A DNA stretch of 45,055 nt. Source: Fibrobacterota bacterium. Its GTDB lineage: Bacteria; Fibrobacterota; Chitinivibrionia; Chitinivibrionales; Chitinispirillaceae. The notes beneath the pieces were generated by a model, which worked only from the letters and a program-made list of their open reading frames with translations, made no database searches and had not been told where the DNA came from. The translations under genes and the position numbers were made by a program. Positions 17,053-25,915 of this stretch are shown here, one piece after another (within the stretch, counting starts at the first letter, position 1; each line of letters begins with the position of its first letter). The stretch is taken from positions 5,824-50,878 of the forward strand of contig PLTF01000045.1 in assembly GCA_003164335.1 (NCBI GenBank), in the 5' to 3' direction.

Positions 17053-17080
17053 TTGGGATAGTTACACCGGGTCATATAAA
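17053..17080 (+). promoter_or_regulatory. Promoter of the giant kinase gene
   Basis: TTGGGA (17053-17058) and TATAAA (17075-17080) are spaced 16 bases apart, about 30 bases before ATG 17110. The region from 16901 is AT-rich and otherwise empty. This suggests the large kinase has its own promoter, separate from the preceding operon. Confidence 0.42.
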
Positions 17081-17109
17081 GAAAAACTTAACATAAGCAG
17101 GAACGCTCA

Positions 17110-20100
17110 ATGACAACAAAAACCATGTCGGCCAGCTATGAATACCTCAATGCGCTCTCTTCCTCGGGCGACAGCGACGTCTCGGTCATCCGTCATCGGG
17201 AAAGCGGGGAGCAGTTCCTGCTTAAATGCCTCAGGGAGATGCCGGAGGCGAATACGGGCCTTCTGCGCCGTAAACTGCGGTTCAAGCATGAAATGGATAT
17301 CGTTTCCGCCCTGAATCACCGAAACATTGCAAAGCCGGTTTTTTCGCTGGGCGAGAACTCCGTCGATTCCATAGCCTATCCCTACCGTAAGGGAAAGACG
17401 CTTGCGGCGCTCCTTTCCGCATCGACCTTCATGCCGCTCGAAGCGCTGCATATCTGCCGGCAGCTTCTTGACGCGCTGGAATATATCCATTGCCGCGGCA
17501 TCGTTCATTGCAACATCAATACGGCAAACCTGTACATTGACGATGACAAGGGTCTTCAACTCCTCGAATTCGGGTTTTCCATGACGGAAGGCGAGGCGGC
17601 CCGGATACCGGAAGGCAGCGTAGTCGGCTCCTTTCCTTACCTGTCACCGGAACAGATGGGATTTACCGCCTTTAAAATCGATTCGCGAACCGATCTTTAT
17701 GGAGCCGCCCTGGTACTCTACCAGATGCTTTCCGGCAGCATGCCCTTTGAACTCACGGACAATACCGTAGAAGAGCTTCTCAATCAGGCGATACGCACCG
17801 AGGTTCAGCCCCTCCACCGGGTACCGCTCTCCATCAATGCAATCCTGCTCAAGGCGCTCAAGCCCACCCCCGCCGAACGGTATCAGACCGCCGCCGGGTT
17901 CAACCACGACCTCGCCGCTGCGATGGAGCACCTCAGGAGCGAATCCCATCACAACTTCGTTGCCGGAAGGCAGGATGCCATCATTGCCGTTAACCGCTCA
18001 CGGCTTTTCATCGCACGGAGCCGGGAAATAGACACCTGCAAGTACGCGCTCGAACAGTTTCTCCAGGGAAGCCCGGTCTCGATATGCATCCACGGAAAAT
18101 CCGGCATAGGGAAATCCGAAATCGTGCAGGAATTCCGGAGCATGGCTTCCCTGGACAAGGTCTTTTTCCTGTCGGTAAAATGTAACAGTTTTACGCCCCA
18201 GCAGCCCTATTCCATATTCCGGCACCTTGCACTTGATTTCATTTCAAACATAAATGCCGGCGGGAAAGAAACGATCGATGCTTTTTCCGTCACCGCCGAA
18301 AAACTCCTGATTGATTATTCAGGCGTCATCTGCCGCATGGTTCCGGAAATGAAGCCGTTCTTCCGCGAGGTACTGCCCATCGATATCGTTGAGTCCGAGA
18401 AAGAGGCCGACCGTACCGCGCATGTGCTGTTTACCCTTCTCGCAACCCTCTGCTCTTTCAAGCCGCTCATGTTTTTTATCGACGATCTCCAATGGATAGA
18501 CCGGGTTTCCTTCGAAATCATCCGGCGACTTTTGCGGGCGCAGACTCCCTGCATGATCCTGACTACGCTTCGGGCCGATCGGCTCGAAGGAGAACTCCAT
18601 GTATTTGAATTCGACCTGCGCAATATCGGGTTCAAGAAATTTCTCCCGATTATGGCTTTTAATCGTCTGGAAATCGGCGATCTTATCAGTTCACGGTTCG
18701 GCAAAGTGGATGAAATGGAACGGCTGGTGGATCTTCTGGCGACAAAAACCGATTGCTCGCCGTTCGCCCTTACCGAAGCATTCCGATTCCTGGTAAACCA
18801 CTTTATTGTACGCATGACCGAGAAGGGCTGGTCCCTCTCGGTAAGCGACCTTTCCCGATTACCGGATAAACTCGATCCGCTCTCACTGATTCTCCAGAAA
18901 CTCAGTGAGCTCGATCCCCGCGAACTTCAGTGGCTCGAAACCGCCTCGCTGGCCGAAGGCAATTTTCAAAAAAGCATTATCGAATCCGTGGGAGGATTTT
19001 CCGCGGTCGATTCGGATGCCATAGTCGACAAGCTCGACCGTGCCGGATTTTTTCGGACGCGGCTCGGGGCCGATTTCCGATTTTCGCATGATTACATTCA
19101 GGAATCGATACGCCGGCAAATACCCCAGGACAGGAAATTCCTTCTGTATGAAAAATTCGGGGAGACCTACGAAACCCTGGCGGCCCGGGATCGTGAATAT
19201 CTCTTTCATGCCGCTGAAGCGTATTTGAAAAGTAAAAACCTTTCCAGGTCCATATCGCTGAGCTACGAGGCTGCGCGTTATGCCGTTGAAAAGATTGCGC
19301 TCGATATTGCTTCGCGATATTTCACCAAAGCCCAGCTCATGATAGCACACTGTGAGGGGGTCGGTATTGCCGCTCCCATCGATGTTGCAAGGATGCATAT
19401 CGAATGCGGCGAAGTCCTGATGTTGACAGGAAGGAATGAACAGGCGCTGAAAATATTTCGCAGGCTCCTGGAAGAAGAAAAACTCGATAAGACAACCATT
19501 CTTAACCTCAAATTTAAAATCGGAACAATTCATCACAATACCGGTAACTTCGATGAATCAATCAGCTATTTCTTTGAAGGTCTTTCTCAATTGGGAATTC
19601 GATTTTATTCGAATAATTTTCTTATCATGGGAGTTTTGATACTAGAAATCATAAAACAAATAGGACTATCTCTGGGATTGAAATCATTCATAAAGAAAAG
19701 CGATAGCCCGGATAAGAAGCTGTCCGCAAAAATCCTGAACAGGCTTTCTTTCTCTTTATTTTATAAAAATATTCTGCTGGTGCAGTACGCTCATTTTAAG
19801 GCACTCAATATTGCCGATACGCTAAAAAGCTGTGCGGAACAAGCGGAAACATATGCCTATCACAATGTTTGCTCCTTCCTCCTGCTTATGAAGAAAAGGT
19901 CCCACAAATATTATTTAAAGGCGATTTCGATCGCCAAAAAAGCTAACCGCAGAGACGTTCTTGCATTCGCGCACTCCTTTGGAGGCGTAACATCCTATTA
20001 TAATGCCGAGTGGAAAAAAAGCGAAGGGGATTTGAATGAAAGCATCGACCAATACCGAAGCATTGGGGATCTGTGGGGTCAGATAGTTCCATTCGAAACA

Positions 20101-22233
20101 ATTGTGTGCGCAGAGTTAAAAAAAGGAAATTTTTTAAAAAGCGAATCCATGATTACTAATTTGCTGAATCTTGACGATGAATGCAATGATCACCGAGGCG
20201 TTGCTACTACACACATGTTTTTGACCTATATTAAGTTTTTAGGAGGTAAAGATGATCCTTCTGATTGGGCAACGGTCATTGAAGAAAGAGAAACAAATTT
20301 CTTCAGTATCCCGTTGAATAAAGCATTTTGCAATATTTTTATCACAAAAAAAATTCTTTTGAATGACCAAATTAAAGGTGCCTACGACCTTTCCGAATCA
20401 ATAATCGATAGTATTAAGCGGAATAATCTCATGCAGGAATATGTCGCAGAAGCATTCTCCGACCGCTGCGAAATCCTCATCAAAGAGTATTTTAACCGGC
20501 ATTTTTCTGGTGATTCCCGAACACAGCTCTACCATTCCGACCACGCCCTTCTCACCGAGTTGCGCAAATTTTGCCTTGCGGCGCTTGTGCGCGGCATCAT
20601 GTACCCCGCCCATCGCGGAGCGGCGTATCGGGCGATAGCCTGGTACAATGCTTTCAAAGGGCACAGGCGGACAGCCCGGCATTTCTTCCTGAAAGCAATA
20701 AACTGTCACCATGAACTGGACATGAAATTTGAGGAGGCAAAATCACTGGCCGGCTATGCAAGGTTTTTTGAAATTCATAACCAGCCGGGTCTCGGTCGCG
20801 ACTACTTCAATCGTGCCTATCAATTGTTCGAAAACTGCGGGGCCCTGGTGGAAAGCGACCGCATCAGGGACAACGTCGATCCCGGGCTGACGAAAAACCG
20901 CGAACGGATCGAACGAAGGGTCGATATCCCCATCGGAATCCCGGTAACTGCCGATCAGATCCGCATCGATACGCTCTACGAAGCCAGCCTGTCGCTGACC
21001 CAGGCGGAGGATGTGGATACGCTCCTGCAGCGGATCGTCGGGCTCCTTATCCGGGCGACGGGCGCCCAGTATGGACTCCTTCGTCTGGAGGGAAGTGCCG
21101 GCGAGCCGGAAATGAGTATTGCCCTGAACCATGACAATCGCGTCCTGCCGTGCGAAGGGATCGCGGTTTCGGAAAGCCTCCTGGCCCGGGCAAAATCCCT
21201 GAAAGCCATTGTGCTGTGGCCGGATCCCCGGGGAATCGACGATGGGGATGTCGCCGCTGATCCGGACAACGGCTCATCGATGTGCGTGCCGCTGGTACGC
21301 GGGGACAAATATCTCGGCTGCGTTTACCTTATCAACCGCCTCGTTGCCGGTCTTTTTTCCGACAATGCCGCCAAGGCCGCGAATATCATCTCGGTGCAGG
21401 CGGGTTTTCTGATCGAAAATGCCCGTCTCATGGAGGACTATAAGCGATTCAATGCGCGCCTGGAAGAGAAGGTCAAGGCACAGACGACCGATATCTCGGA
21501 AAAGGCGCGACAACTCGCATCGACGAACCTGAAACTTGTCGAGTCGGAACGCATGAAGGAGCTGCTCTCCGGCGCGGTCGTCCATGACATCAAGAATTTC
21601 GCCGCCGGCATATCCGGTCATATAAAACTGCTTGCTTATCGCCATGCGGAGGACCGGAAAACGGTTCGCAACATCGATCTGGCACAGGAATCGTGCATCG
21701 ACATCATCAATCTCGCTTCCAACCTTCTTGATATCAACAAAATGGAGGACGGGAAGCTTGCCCTCCAGCCCCGTGACCTCTTTTTTGAAGAGATAGCCGC
21801 AATCGCCCAGAAATTCAGCCGCAGCGTGCTTTTCGATGAAAAGCGCATTTCCGTGGCCATTACCGCTCCGGAAAACGATTTTGTCCTGAGGGCCGATCCC
21901 TACCTTGTCGAGCGCGTCATCCAGAATCTCTTTTCAAATGCGGCAAAATATTCCGAATCGGAGGGCAGCCTGAACCTGACCTTCCAAACCACGGAGAAAG
22001 AAAATATCCTTACCTTCTTCAGCTCCGGAAGCCCCATCCCCAGCGAACATCGGGAGGCTATCTTCGAGAAGTATTCGCGGGTCGACAACAAGGCTTCCCA
22101 TTTTTCCAAGGGACTGGGACTTTTTTTCTGCCGCATGGTCATGACGGCCCATCAGGGGAGAATCTGGCTGGAATCGGACGGGCGGGGCAACTATTTCAGG
22201 TTGGGGTTCAGGAAACAGGAACGGACCGCCTGA
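17110..22233 (+). CDS. Pseudokinase-AAA ATPase-TPR-GAF-histidine kinase (STHK type)
   Basis: This 1707-aa soluble multidomain signalling protein has, in order: a Ser/Thr kinase-like domain (about 10-275); a predicted ATPase with Walker A GKSGIGKS (329-336) and Walker B FFIDDLQWID (455-464); a long alpha-helical TPR-like region (about 690-1260); a GAF domain (about 1285-1440); a coiled coil; and a histidine kinase with His1492 in VVHDIKNF, N-box NLFSNAAKYSE and GLGLFFCRMV. The order is that of the trifunctional Ser/Thr kinase/ATP-binding/sensor histidine kinases. The kinase domain keeps Lys39 and SPE (179-181). However, HRD reads HCN (133-135) and DFG reads EFG (153-155), so phosphotransfer by this domain is doubtful. 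About 19480-20460 is AT-rich compared with the rest. ATG 17110 has AGGA upstream. Confidence 0.88.
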   Translation: MTTKTMSASYEYLNALSSSGDSDVSVIRHRESGEQFLLKCLREMPEANTGLLRRKLRFKHEMDIVSALNHRNIAKPVFSLGENSVDSIAYPYRKGKTLAALLSASTFMPLEALHICRQLLDALEYIHCRGIVHCNINTANLYIDDDKGLQLLEFGFSMTEGEAARIPEGSVVGSFPYLSPEQMGFTAFKIDSRTDLYGAALVLYQMLSGSMPFELTDNTVEELLNQAIRTEVQPLHRVPLSINAILLKALKPTPAERYQTAAGFNHDLAAAMEHLRSESHHNFVAGRQDAIIAVNRSRLFIARSREIDTCKYALEQFLQGSPVSICIHGKSGIGKSEIVQEFRSMASLDKVFFLSVKCNSFTPQQPYSIFRHLALDFISNINAGGKETIDAFSVTAEKLLIDYSGVICRMVPEMKPFFREVLPIDIVESEKEADRTAHVLFTLLATLCSFKPLMFFIDDLQWIDRVSFEIIRRLLRAQTPCMILTTLRADRLEGELHVFEFDLRNIGFKKFLPIMAFNRLEIGDLISSRFGKVDEMERLVDLLATKTDCSPFALTEAFRFLVNHFIVRMTEKGWSLSVSDLSRLPDKLDPLSLILQKLSELDPRELQWLETASLAEGNFQKSIIESVGGFSAVDSDAIVDKLDRAGFFRTRLGADFRFSHDYIQESIRRQIPQDRKFLLYEKFGETYETLAARDREYLFHAAEAYLKSKNLSRSISLSYEAARYAVEKIALDIASRYFTKAQLMIAHCEGVGIAAPIDVARMHIECGEVLMLTGRNEQALKIFRRLLEEEKLDKTTILNLKFKIGTIHHNTGNFDESISYFFEGLSQLGIRFYSNNFLIMGVLILEIIKQIGLSLGLKSFIKKSDSPDKKLSAKILNRLSFSLFYKNILLVQYAHFKALNIADTLKSCAEQAETYAYHNVCSFLLLMKKRSHKYYLKAISIAKKANRRDVLAFAHSFGGVTSYYNAEWKKSEGDLNESIDQYRSIGDLWGQIVPFETIVCAELKKGNFLKSESMITNLLNLDDECNDHRGVATTHMFLTYIKFLGGKDDPSDWATVIEERETNFFSIPLNKAFCNIFITKKILLNDQIKGAYDLSESIIDSIKRNNLMQEYVAEAFSDRCEILIKEYFNRHFSGDSRTQLYHSDHALLTELRKFCLAALVRGIMYPAHRGAAYRAIAWYNAFKGHRRTARHFFLKAINCHHELDMKFEEAKSLAGYARFFEIHNQPGLGRDYFNRAYQLFENCGALVESDRIRDNVDPGLTKNRERIERRVDIPIGIPVTADQIRIDTLYEASLSLTQAEDVDTLLQRIVGLLIRATGAQYGLLRLEGSAGEPEMSIALNHDNRVLPCEGIAVSESLLARAKSLKAIVLWPDPRGIDDGDVAADPDNGSSMCVPLVRGDKYLGCVYLINRLVAGLFSDNAAKAANIISVQAGFLIENARLMEDYKRFNARLEEKVKAQTTDISEKARQLASTNLKLVESERMKELLSGAVVHDIKNFAAGISGHIKLLAYRHAEDRKTVRNIDLAQESCIDIINLASNLLDINKMEDGKLALQPRDLFFEEIAAIAQKFSRSVLFDEKRISVAITAPENDFVLRADPYLVERVIQNLFSNAAKYSESEGSLNLTFQTTEKENILTFFSSGSPIPSEHREAIFEKYSRVDNKASHFSKGLGLFFCRMVMTAHQGRIWLESDGRGNYFRLGFRKQERTA

Positions 22234-22268
22234 CCATCCTGCCGTTCCCCTCGAGCATCACCGAATGA

Positions 22269-23168
22269 TCAGCTGTTGGTGGCCGGGTTATAGACATGAT
22301 GCGCGGGTTCAACCGACGCGATGATCCAGGTGTTGCCGCCGATCACTGCGCCGCGACCGATCACGGTGGCCCCGCCCAGAATAGTTGCGTTGGCATATAT
22401 AATGACGTCGTCTTCTATATCCGGGTGGCGTTTCTCTCCCCTTCGCGGATGCCCCTCGCTGTCGAACGGCGAAAGCGCACCGAGCGTCACGCCCTGATAA
22501 AGCTTTACATTCCGACCGATCCGCGTCGTTTCTCCGATGACAACCCCGGTCCCGTGATCGATGAAAAACCGTGAACCGATCTGCGCCCCTGGATGGATGT
22601 CGATCCCGGTCCGGGAGTGCGCGCGTTCAGTCATAATTCGCGGAATGATCGGCACGCCGAGTTCATGGAGCCGGTGGGCGATCCGGTAGGTTGCAATCGC
22701 ATCGACACAGGGGTAACTGAAGAGAATTTCATCCCTGCCCTGCGCGGCCGGGTCTCCTTCGAAAGCGGCATCGATATCCTCAATAAGCAGCGCGCGGATC
22801 GACGGCAGGGTTTCAATAAACCGGATGAGCGCTTCTTCAGCCCGCCTCTCGCAGGTACATCCTGCGGCGTCCGCTTTATCGCAGCGGTAATGGAGTACTT
22901 CGCGAATTTGCTTCAGCAGCCGGAAGGAGATGTGCCGGAGGGCGTCCGAGAGGTAAAAATTAAGCACATCCCGGGGAACGGGCTCTTTGCTGAAACTGCC
23001 GGGAAACAGGACGGCAAGTACATCGTCAAGCACTTCGCATATGGCATTGCGTCCCGAAAAATCCAGCCCTTCTTCTCCGGAAATCTCGTCGTTCGCCTGA
23101 ATGGCGACATCGAGTTCGTCCACCAGGCGGGGAAGCCGTCCATTCATCCAGTCTTTGAAATTTTCCAT
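22269..23168 (-). CDS. cysE: Serine O-acetyltransferase
   Basis: This 299-aa enzyme makes O-acetylserine from serine and acetyl-CoA, the carbon skeleton for cysteine. An N-terminal helical domain (about 1-160) precedes the left-handed beta-helix with hexapeptide repeats: [42 protein letters not shown] and [19 protein letters not shown]. The catalytic His/Asp pair is in FIDHGTG and neighbouring turns. The extended N-terminus and [14 protein letters not shown] segment match the longer EpsC/SrpH-type serine acetyltransferases. It lies 30 bases downstream of metA in the same direction, so the two form a sulfur amino-acid operon. The C-terminus ([14 protein letters not shown]) is short. Confidence 0.92.
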   Translation of the reverse strand: MENFKDWMNGRLPRLVDELDVAIQANDEISGEEGLDFSGRNAICEVLDDVLAVLFPGSFSKEPVPRDVLNFYLSDALRHISFRLLKQIREVLHYRCDKADAAGCTCERRAEEALIRFIETLPSIRALLIEDIDAAFEGDPAAQGRDEILFSYPCVDAIATYRIAHRLHELGVPIIPRIMTERAHSRTGIDIHPGAQIGSRFFIDHGTGVVIGETTRIGRNVKLYQGVTLGALSPFDSEGHPRRGEKRHPDIEDDVIIYANATILGGATVIGRGAVIGGNTWIIASVEPAHHVYNPATNS

Positions 23169-23198
23169 GCTCCCCCCGGGAAGTCCGCTGCGGTCGCT

Positions 23199-24125
23199 TT
23201 AGTAGGTGGTCGATTCGTGGACGAATTTTACCCATTGTGAAAAAAACTCGTTTCGGTGGGACCTCCAGGAATTGATCGGCTTGTCAATATTAAAGTTCAA
23301 CGGCATCCGGACGTCGGTACGCCCCTTGTCACGATCGCGGTTATACTCTTTGACAATTCTTTCCGGTTCGTATTCCGGGTGACCGAGATGAATGAGGAAG
23401 CGCTGGTCGGCGCTCTCAAAAATGGTGTACCCCGCACCTTTCGCATAGGCGAGAAGGCGCACGGTTCCTTTGGCCGCTTCCGCTTCGAGAACGTCATCCG
23501 GTATGCCCGCATGGCGGCTCTGGGCGCACCAGAACAGATCATCCATGTCGCCGGTGATCCGGTGGCTCCGGTCGAGATTTACCGTTTCATAGACCCCGAA
23601 CATCTTTTCCGGGTAGTGCACTTTATCAATACCGAGGAACCGGGCGAGCGCCAGGCCGCCCCAGCAGATCCCGAGCGTCGAGGAAATATTGGTATGGGCG
23701 TATTTGAGAATGCGGGTGAGCTCTCCCCAGTAGTGCACGTTTTCAAAGGGAAGCTCTTCGACGGGCGCCCCGGTCAGTACGAGGCCGTCAAGTTGCCGGG
23801 AGCTGATCGCCTCTTCAAAATGGATGTAAAAATCTTCAAGGTGCTTCGAGTTACTGGAGGAGTAGGCATGATTGTGCAGTTTGATCCAGATCGGCTCGAT
23901 CTGCAGCACCGATCTGCCGAGCGGATGCAGCAGGCTGAATTCATAGGTTTCGGCCACCGGCATGACATTGAGTATCCCGATGCGCAAAGCGCGGATATCT
24001 TCCTTTAACGCCAGCTCCTGCGAAACGCACTGGACCCGGTTTTTTTCAAGTTCTTCTATAATATGGTAATTTTTGGGCAGAACAATGGTCACGGTCGGTC
24101 GCCTTTTTTTAAAAAAATACGTCAT
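23199..24125 (-). CDS. metA: Homoserine O-succinyltransferase (MetA-type acyltransferase)
   Basis: This 308-aa protein acylates homoserine in the first committed step of methionine synthesis. MetA signatures: IGILNVMPV near 50, LVLTGAPVEELPFENV, the nucleophile Cys in GICWGGLAL, and HLGHPEYEPERI with the catalytic His/Glu. Succinyl versus acetyl specificity depends on one residue near the active site and cannot be settled by motif alone. The ATG at 24125 has only a weak ribosome site. A GTG at 24092 would give a start (VTIVLPKNYH) that aligns better with typical MetA N-termini, so the protein may be 11 residues shorter. It is co-directional with cysE. No SAM-riboswitch-like fold was recognised upstream. 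Confidence 0.93.
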   Translation of the reverse strand: MTYFFKKRRPTVTIVLPKNYHIIEELEKNRVQCVSQELALKEDIRALRIGILNVMPVAETYEFSLLHPLGRSVLQIEPIWIKLHNHAYSSSNSKHLEDFYIHFEEAISSRQLDGLVLTGAPVEELPFENVHYWGELTRILKYAHTNISSTLGICWGGLALARFLGIDKVHYPEKMFGVYETVNLDRSHRITGDMDDLFWCAQSRHAGIPDDVLEAEAAKGTVRLLAYAKGAGYTIFESADQRFLIHLGHPEYEPERIVKEYNRDRDKGRTDVRMPLNFNIDKPINSWRSHRNEFFSQWVKFVHESTTY

Positions 24126-24179
24126 TCCATATCCCGAGACCTATCGAAGCCTGAAAATGGCTCCCCGGTGGATCGACTG

Positions 24180-24207
24180 AAGCTCCCCGGAGCAAGGCGG
24201 GGAGCTT
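24180..24207 (-). terminator. Hairpin between the GT2 gene and metA
   Basis: AAGCTCCCCG pairs perfectly with CGGGGAGCTT around an 8-base loop. It lies downstream of the GT2 stop (24265) and upstream of the metA start. There is no T tract on either strand, so it may be a weak or Rho-assisted terminator, or a transcript stabiliser. Confidence 0.4.
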
Positions 24208-24264
24208 GCGAAGCAGTCTGCAACACGCCCGTCGTGCCTGTTCAGGATGCGGATTGCCGGCAGT

Positions 24265-25782
24265 TCAATTTTCCGAGGCGTCCTGCACCTTGAGCTTGAA
24301 ATCGATCAGCCCGGGCTTGCGGAAATGGACAATGGAGATAATACCCACGAAGAGGAAACCCGAAGCATAGAGCATGAGAAAGGGGCTTACCAGGAAATTG
24401 GTGTAGCCCAGGAATATTTGAAAACTGGCAAGGCAGTACAATCCGATGAAAATTTCGATGATACAGGTGACGTCCTTGACCGGGCGATACCCTTGTGTCC
24501 CGCGCGACTGGCCCTTCTTGGGAGTCCGGTAAAACGGCGAACTTCGCTTCATCAGGGCTTCGATAACCGCTCTGCCGTTGTTGACCGCCAGCCCGGTGCC
24601 GATGAGCATCATGGCGGGAATCAGGGTAAACTGCTTGCGCATCCGGTTGCCGATGAAGTGCTGCGCGACCATGTACATGGTTGCCGGACCGCTGGTGGCG
24701 AGAATCATGCAGCTTATTATGCCGACAAACCATGCTATCGGCAGGTTGACCTTAACGAAATAGAGCACCGGCATGGTCAGCAGGGCGAGAATCAGCATGA
24801 GCGGATGCACCATGTAGTGGGTAAGGTGCAGAACGGCCTGCATGAACTTGAATTTCGACATCTTCTTCCGGCGGAGCATAGGGATGATCTTTATCGCAGT
24901 CTGGATGGACCCCTTTGCCCAGCGGAACTGCTGGTTTTTAAAGGCATTGATGTCTTCGGGAATTTCGGCCGGTACCGTAAGATCCGGGACATATTCGGTT
25001 TCCCAGTCCGCGAGCTGCATGCGGTAGGAGAGATCCATGTCCTCGGTAAGGGTATCATGTTGCCATCCGCCGCTGGTCTCGATGGCCTTTCGGCGGAACA
25101 CGCCGGCGGTGCCGTTGAAATTCATGAACAACCCGTTCCAGCTTCGGGCGGCCTGTTCGATCATGAAATGGCCGTCGATGCCCATGGCCTGGCCGCGCGT
25201 GATAAGCGAGGAGTTTTTATTCAGGTGCGTCCAGCGTCCCTGGACGAGCCCGAGTTTAGGCCGGTCGACAAAAAATGCCATCGCCTTGCGCAGGAAATCG
25301 ACTGGGGGAACGAAGTCGGCATCGAAAATCGCTATGAACTCTGCATTGGTAAAATCGAGGCCGTTCTGCAGGGCTCCGGCCTTGAACCCGGTCCGGTCGG
25401 TTCTGCGGATTACCGATATGGTGTGGCCGGAACGGCGCAATTGCTCCACCATTTCGTCGACATACCCGATTGTTTCATCCGTGCTGTCATCAAGCACCTG
25501 GATTTCATGCCTGCTTCGGGGATAATCCATCGCCGCAGCCGCTTCGATTACCCGCTTCGCAACCTGGCGCTCATTGTACATGGGGAGCTGTGTTACCACC
25601 AGCGGATAGCGGCTTTCATCGGGGTTCTGATAATAATACTGCATCCTTGCGCGCTGGAATGCTACCCGCTCCTTGCGCTTGCGGAGAAACAGAATGGTAA
25701 GGATGTAACATTGCGCGCCGAATGCAAGGAGAACCGCCGAGCATACTATGTAAAGTGATATCACGATGACTAATGCAATCAT
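24265..25782 (-). CDS. Membrane family-2 glycosyltransferase (cellulose synthase-like)
   Basis: This 505-aa inner-membrane enzyme has an N-terminal membrane anchor (IALVIVISLYIVCSAVLLAF) and a cytoplasmic GT2 domain with LPMYNE, the DDSTD segment, the metal-binding FDADFVPP, the acidic TEDMDLSYRM and QQFRWAKGS (the QxxRW motif of processive GT2 enzymes). Several hydrophobic segments follow after about residue 290. It resembles CslA/mannan- or glucan-synthase-like proteins, which polymerise or transfer hexoses to make surface or exopolysaccharide. There is no PilZ domain and no bcs genes nearby, so bacterial cellulose is not indicated. The product and acceptor are unknown. It appears to be a single gene; a 133-base gap separates it from recG upstream. 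Confidence 0.85.
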   Translation of the reverse strand: MIALVIVISLYIVCSAVLLAFGAQCYILTILFLRKRKERVAFQRARMQYYYQNPDESRYPLVVTQLPMYNERQVAKRVIEAAAAMDYPRSRHEIQVLDDSTDETIGYVDEMVEQLRRSGHTISVIRRTDRTGFKAGALQNGLDFTNAEFIAIFDADFVPPVDFLRKAMAFFVDRPKLGLVQGRWTHLNKNSSLITRGQAMGIDGHFMIEQAARSWNGLFMNFNGTAGVFRRKAIETSGGWQHDTLTEDMDLSYRMQLADWETEYVPDLTVPAEIPEDINAFKNQQFRWAKGSIQTAIKIIPMLRRKKMSKFKFMQAVLHLTHYMVHPLMLILALLTMPVLYFVKVNLPIAWFVGIISCMILATSGPATMYMVAQHFIGNRMRKQFTLIPAMMLIGTGLAVNNGRAVIEALMKRSSPFYRTPKKGQSRGTQGYRPVKDVTCIIEIFIGLYCLASFQIFLGYTNFLVSPFLMLYASGFLFVGIISIVHFRKPGLIDFKLKVQDASEN

Positions 25783-25915
25783 ACGCCGTCCTGCCTGCCC
25801 TTAAGAAATAGGAAATCCTCCGAAACAAGCGCTTCGGAACCGCGAATGGAAGATTCAATTATGGGTACATTAATATAATTAATAGCAGGGTCCGGAGGGA
25901 AGAAAATGTCGGATT

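Noticed and set aside
24126-24264. SAM riboswitch before metA
   Set aside because: Only a simple 10-bp hairpin is present; the multi-helix core and conserved loops of SAM riboswitches were not seen.
24247-25758. Long open frame on the plus strand opposite the GT2 gene
   Set aside because: The minus-strand gene has full GT2 motifs; the opposite frame has none.
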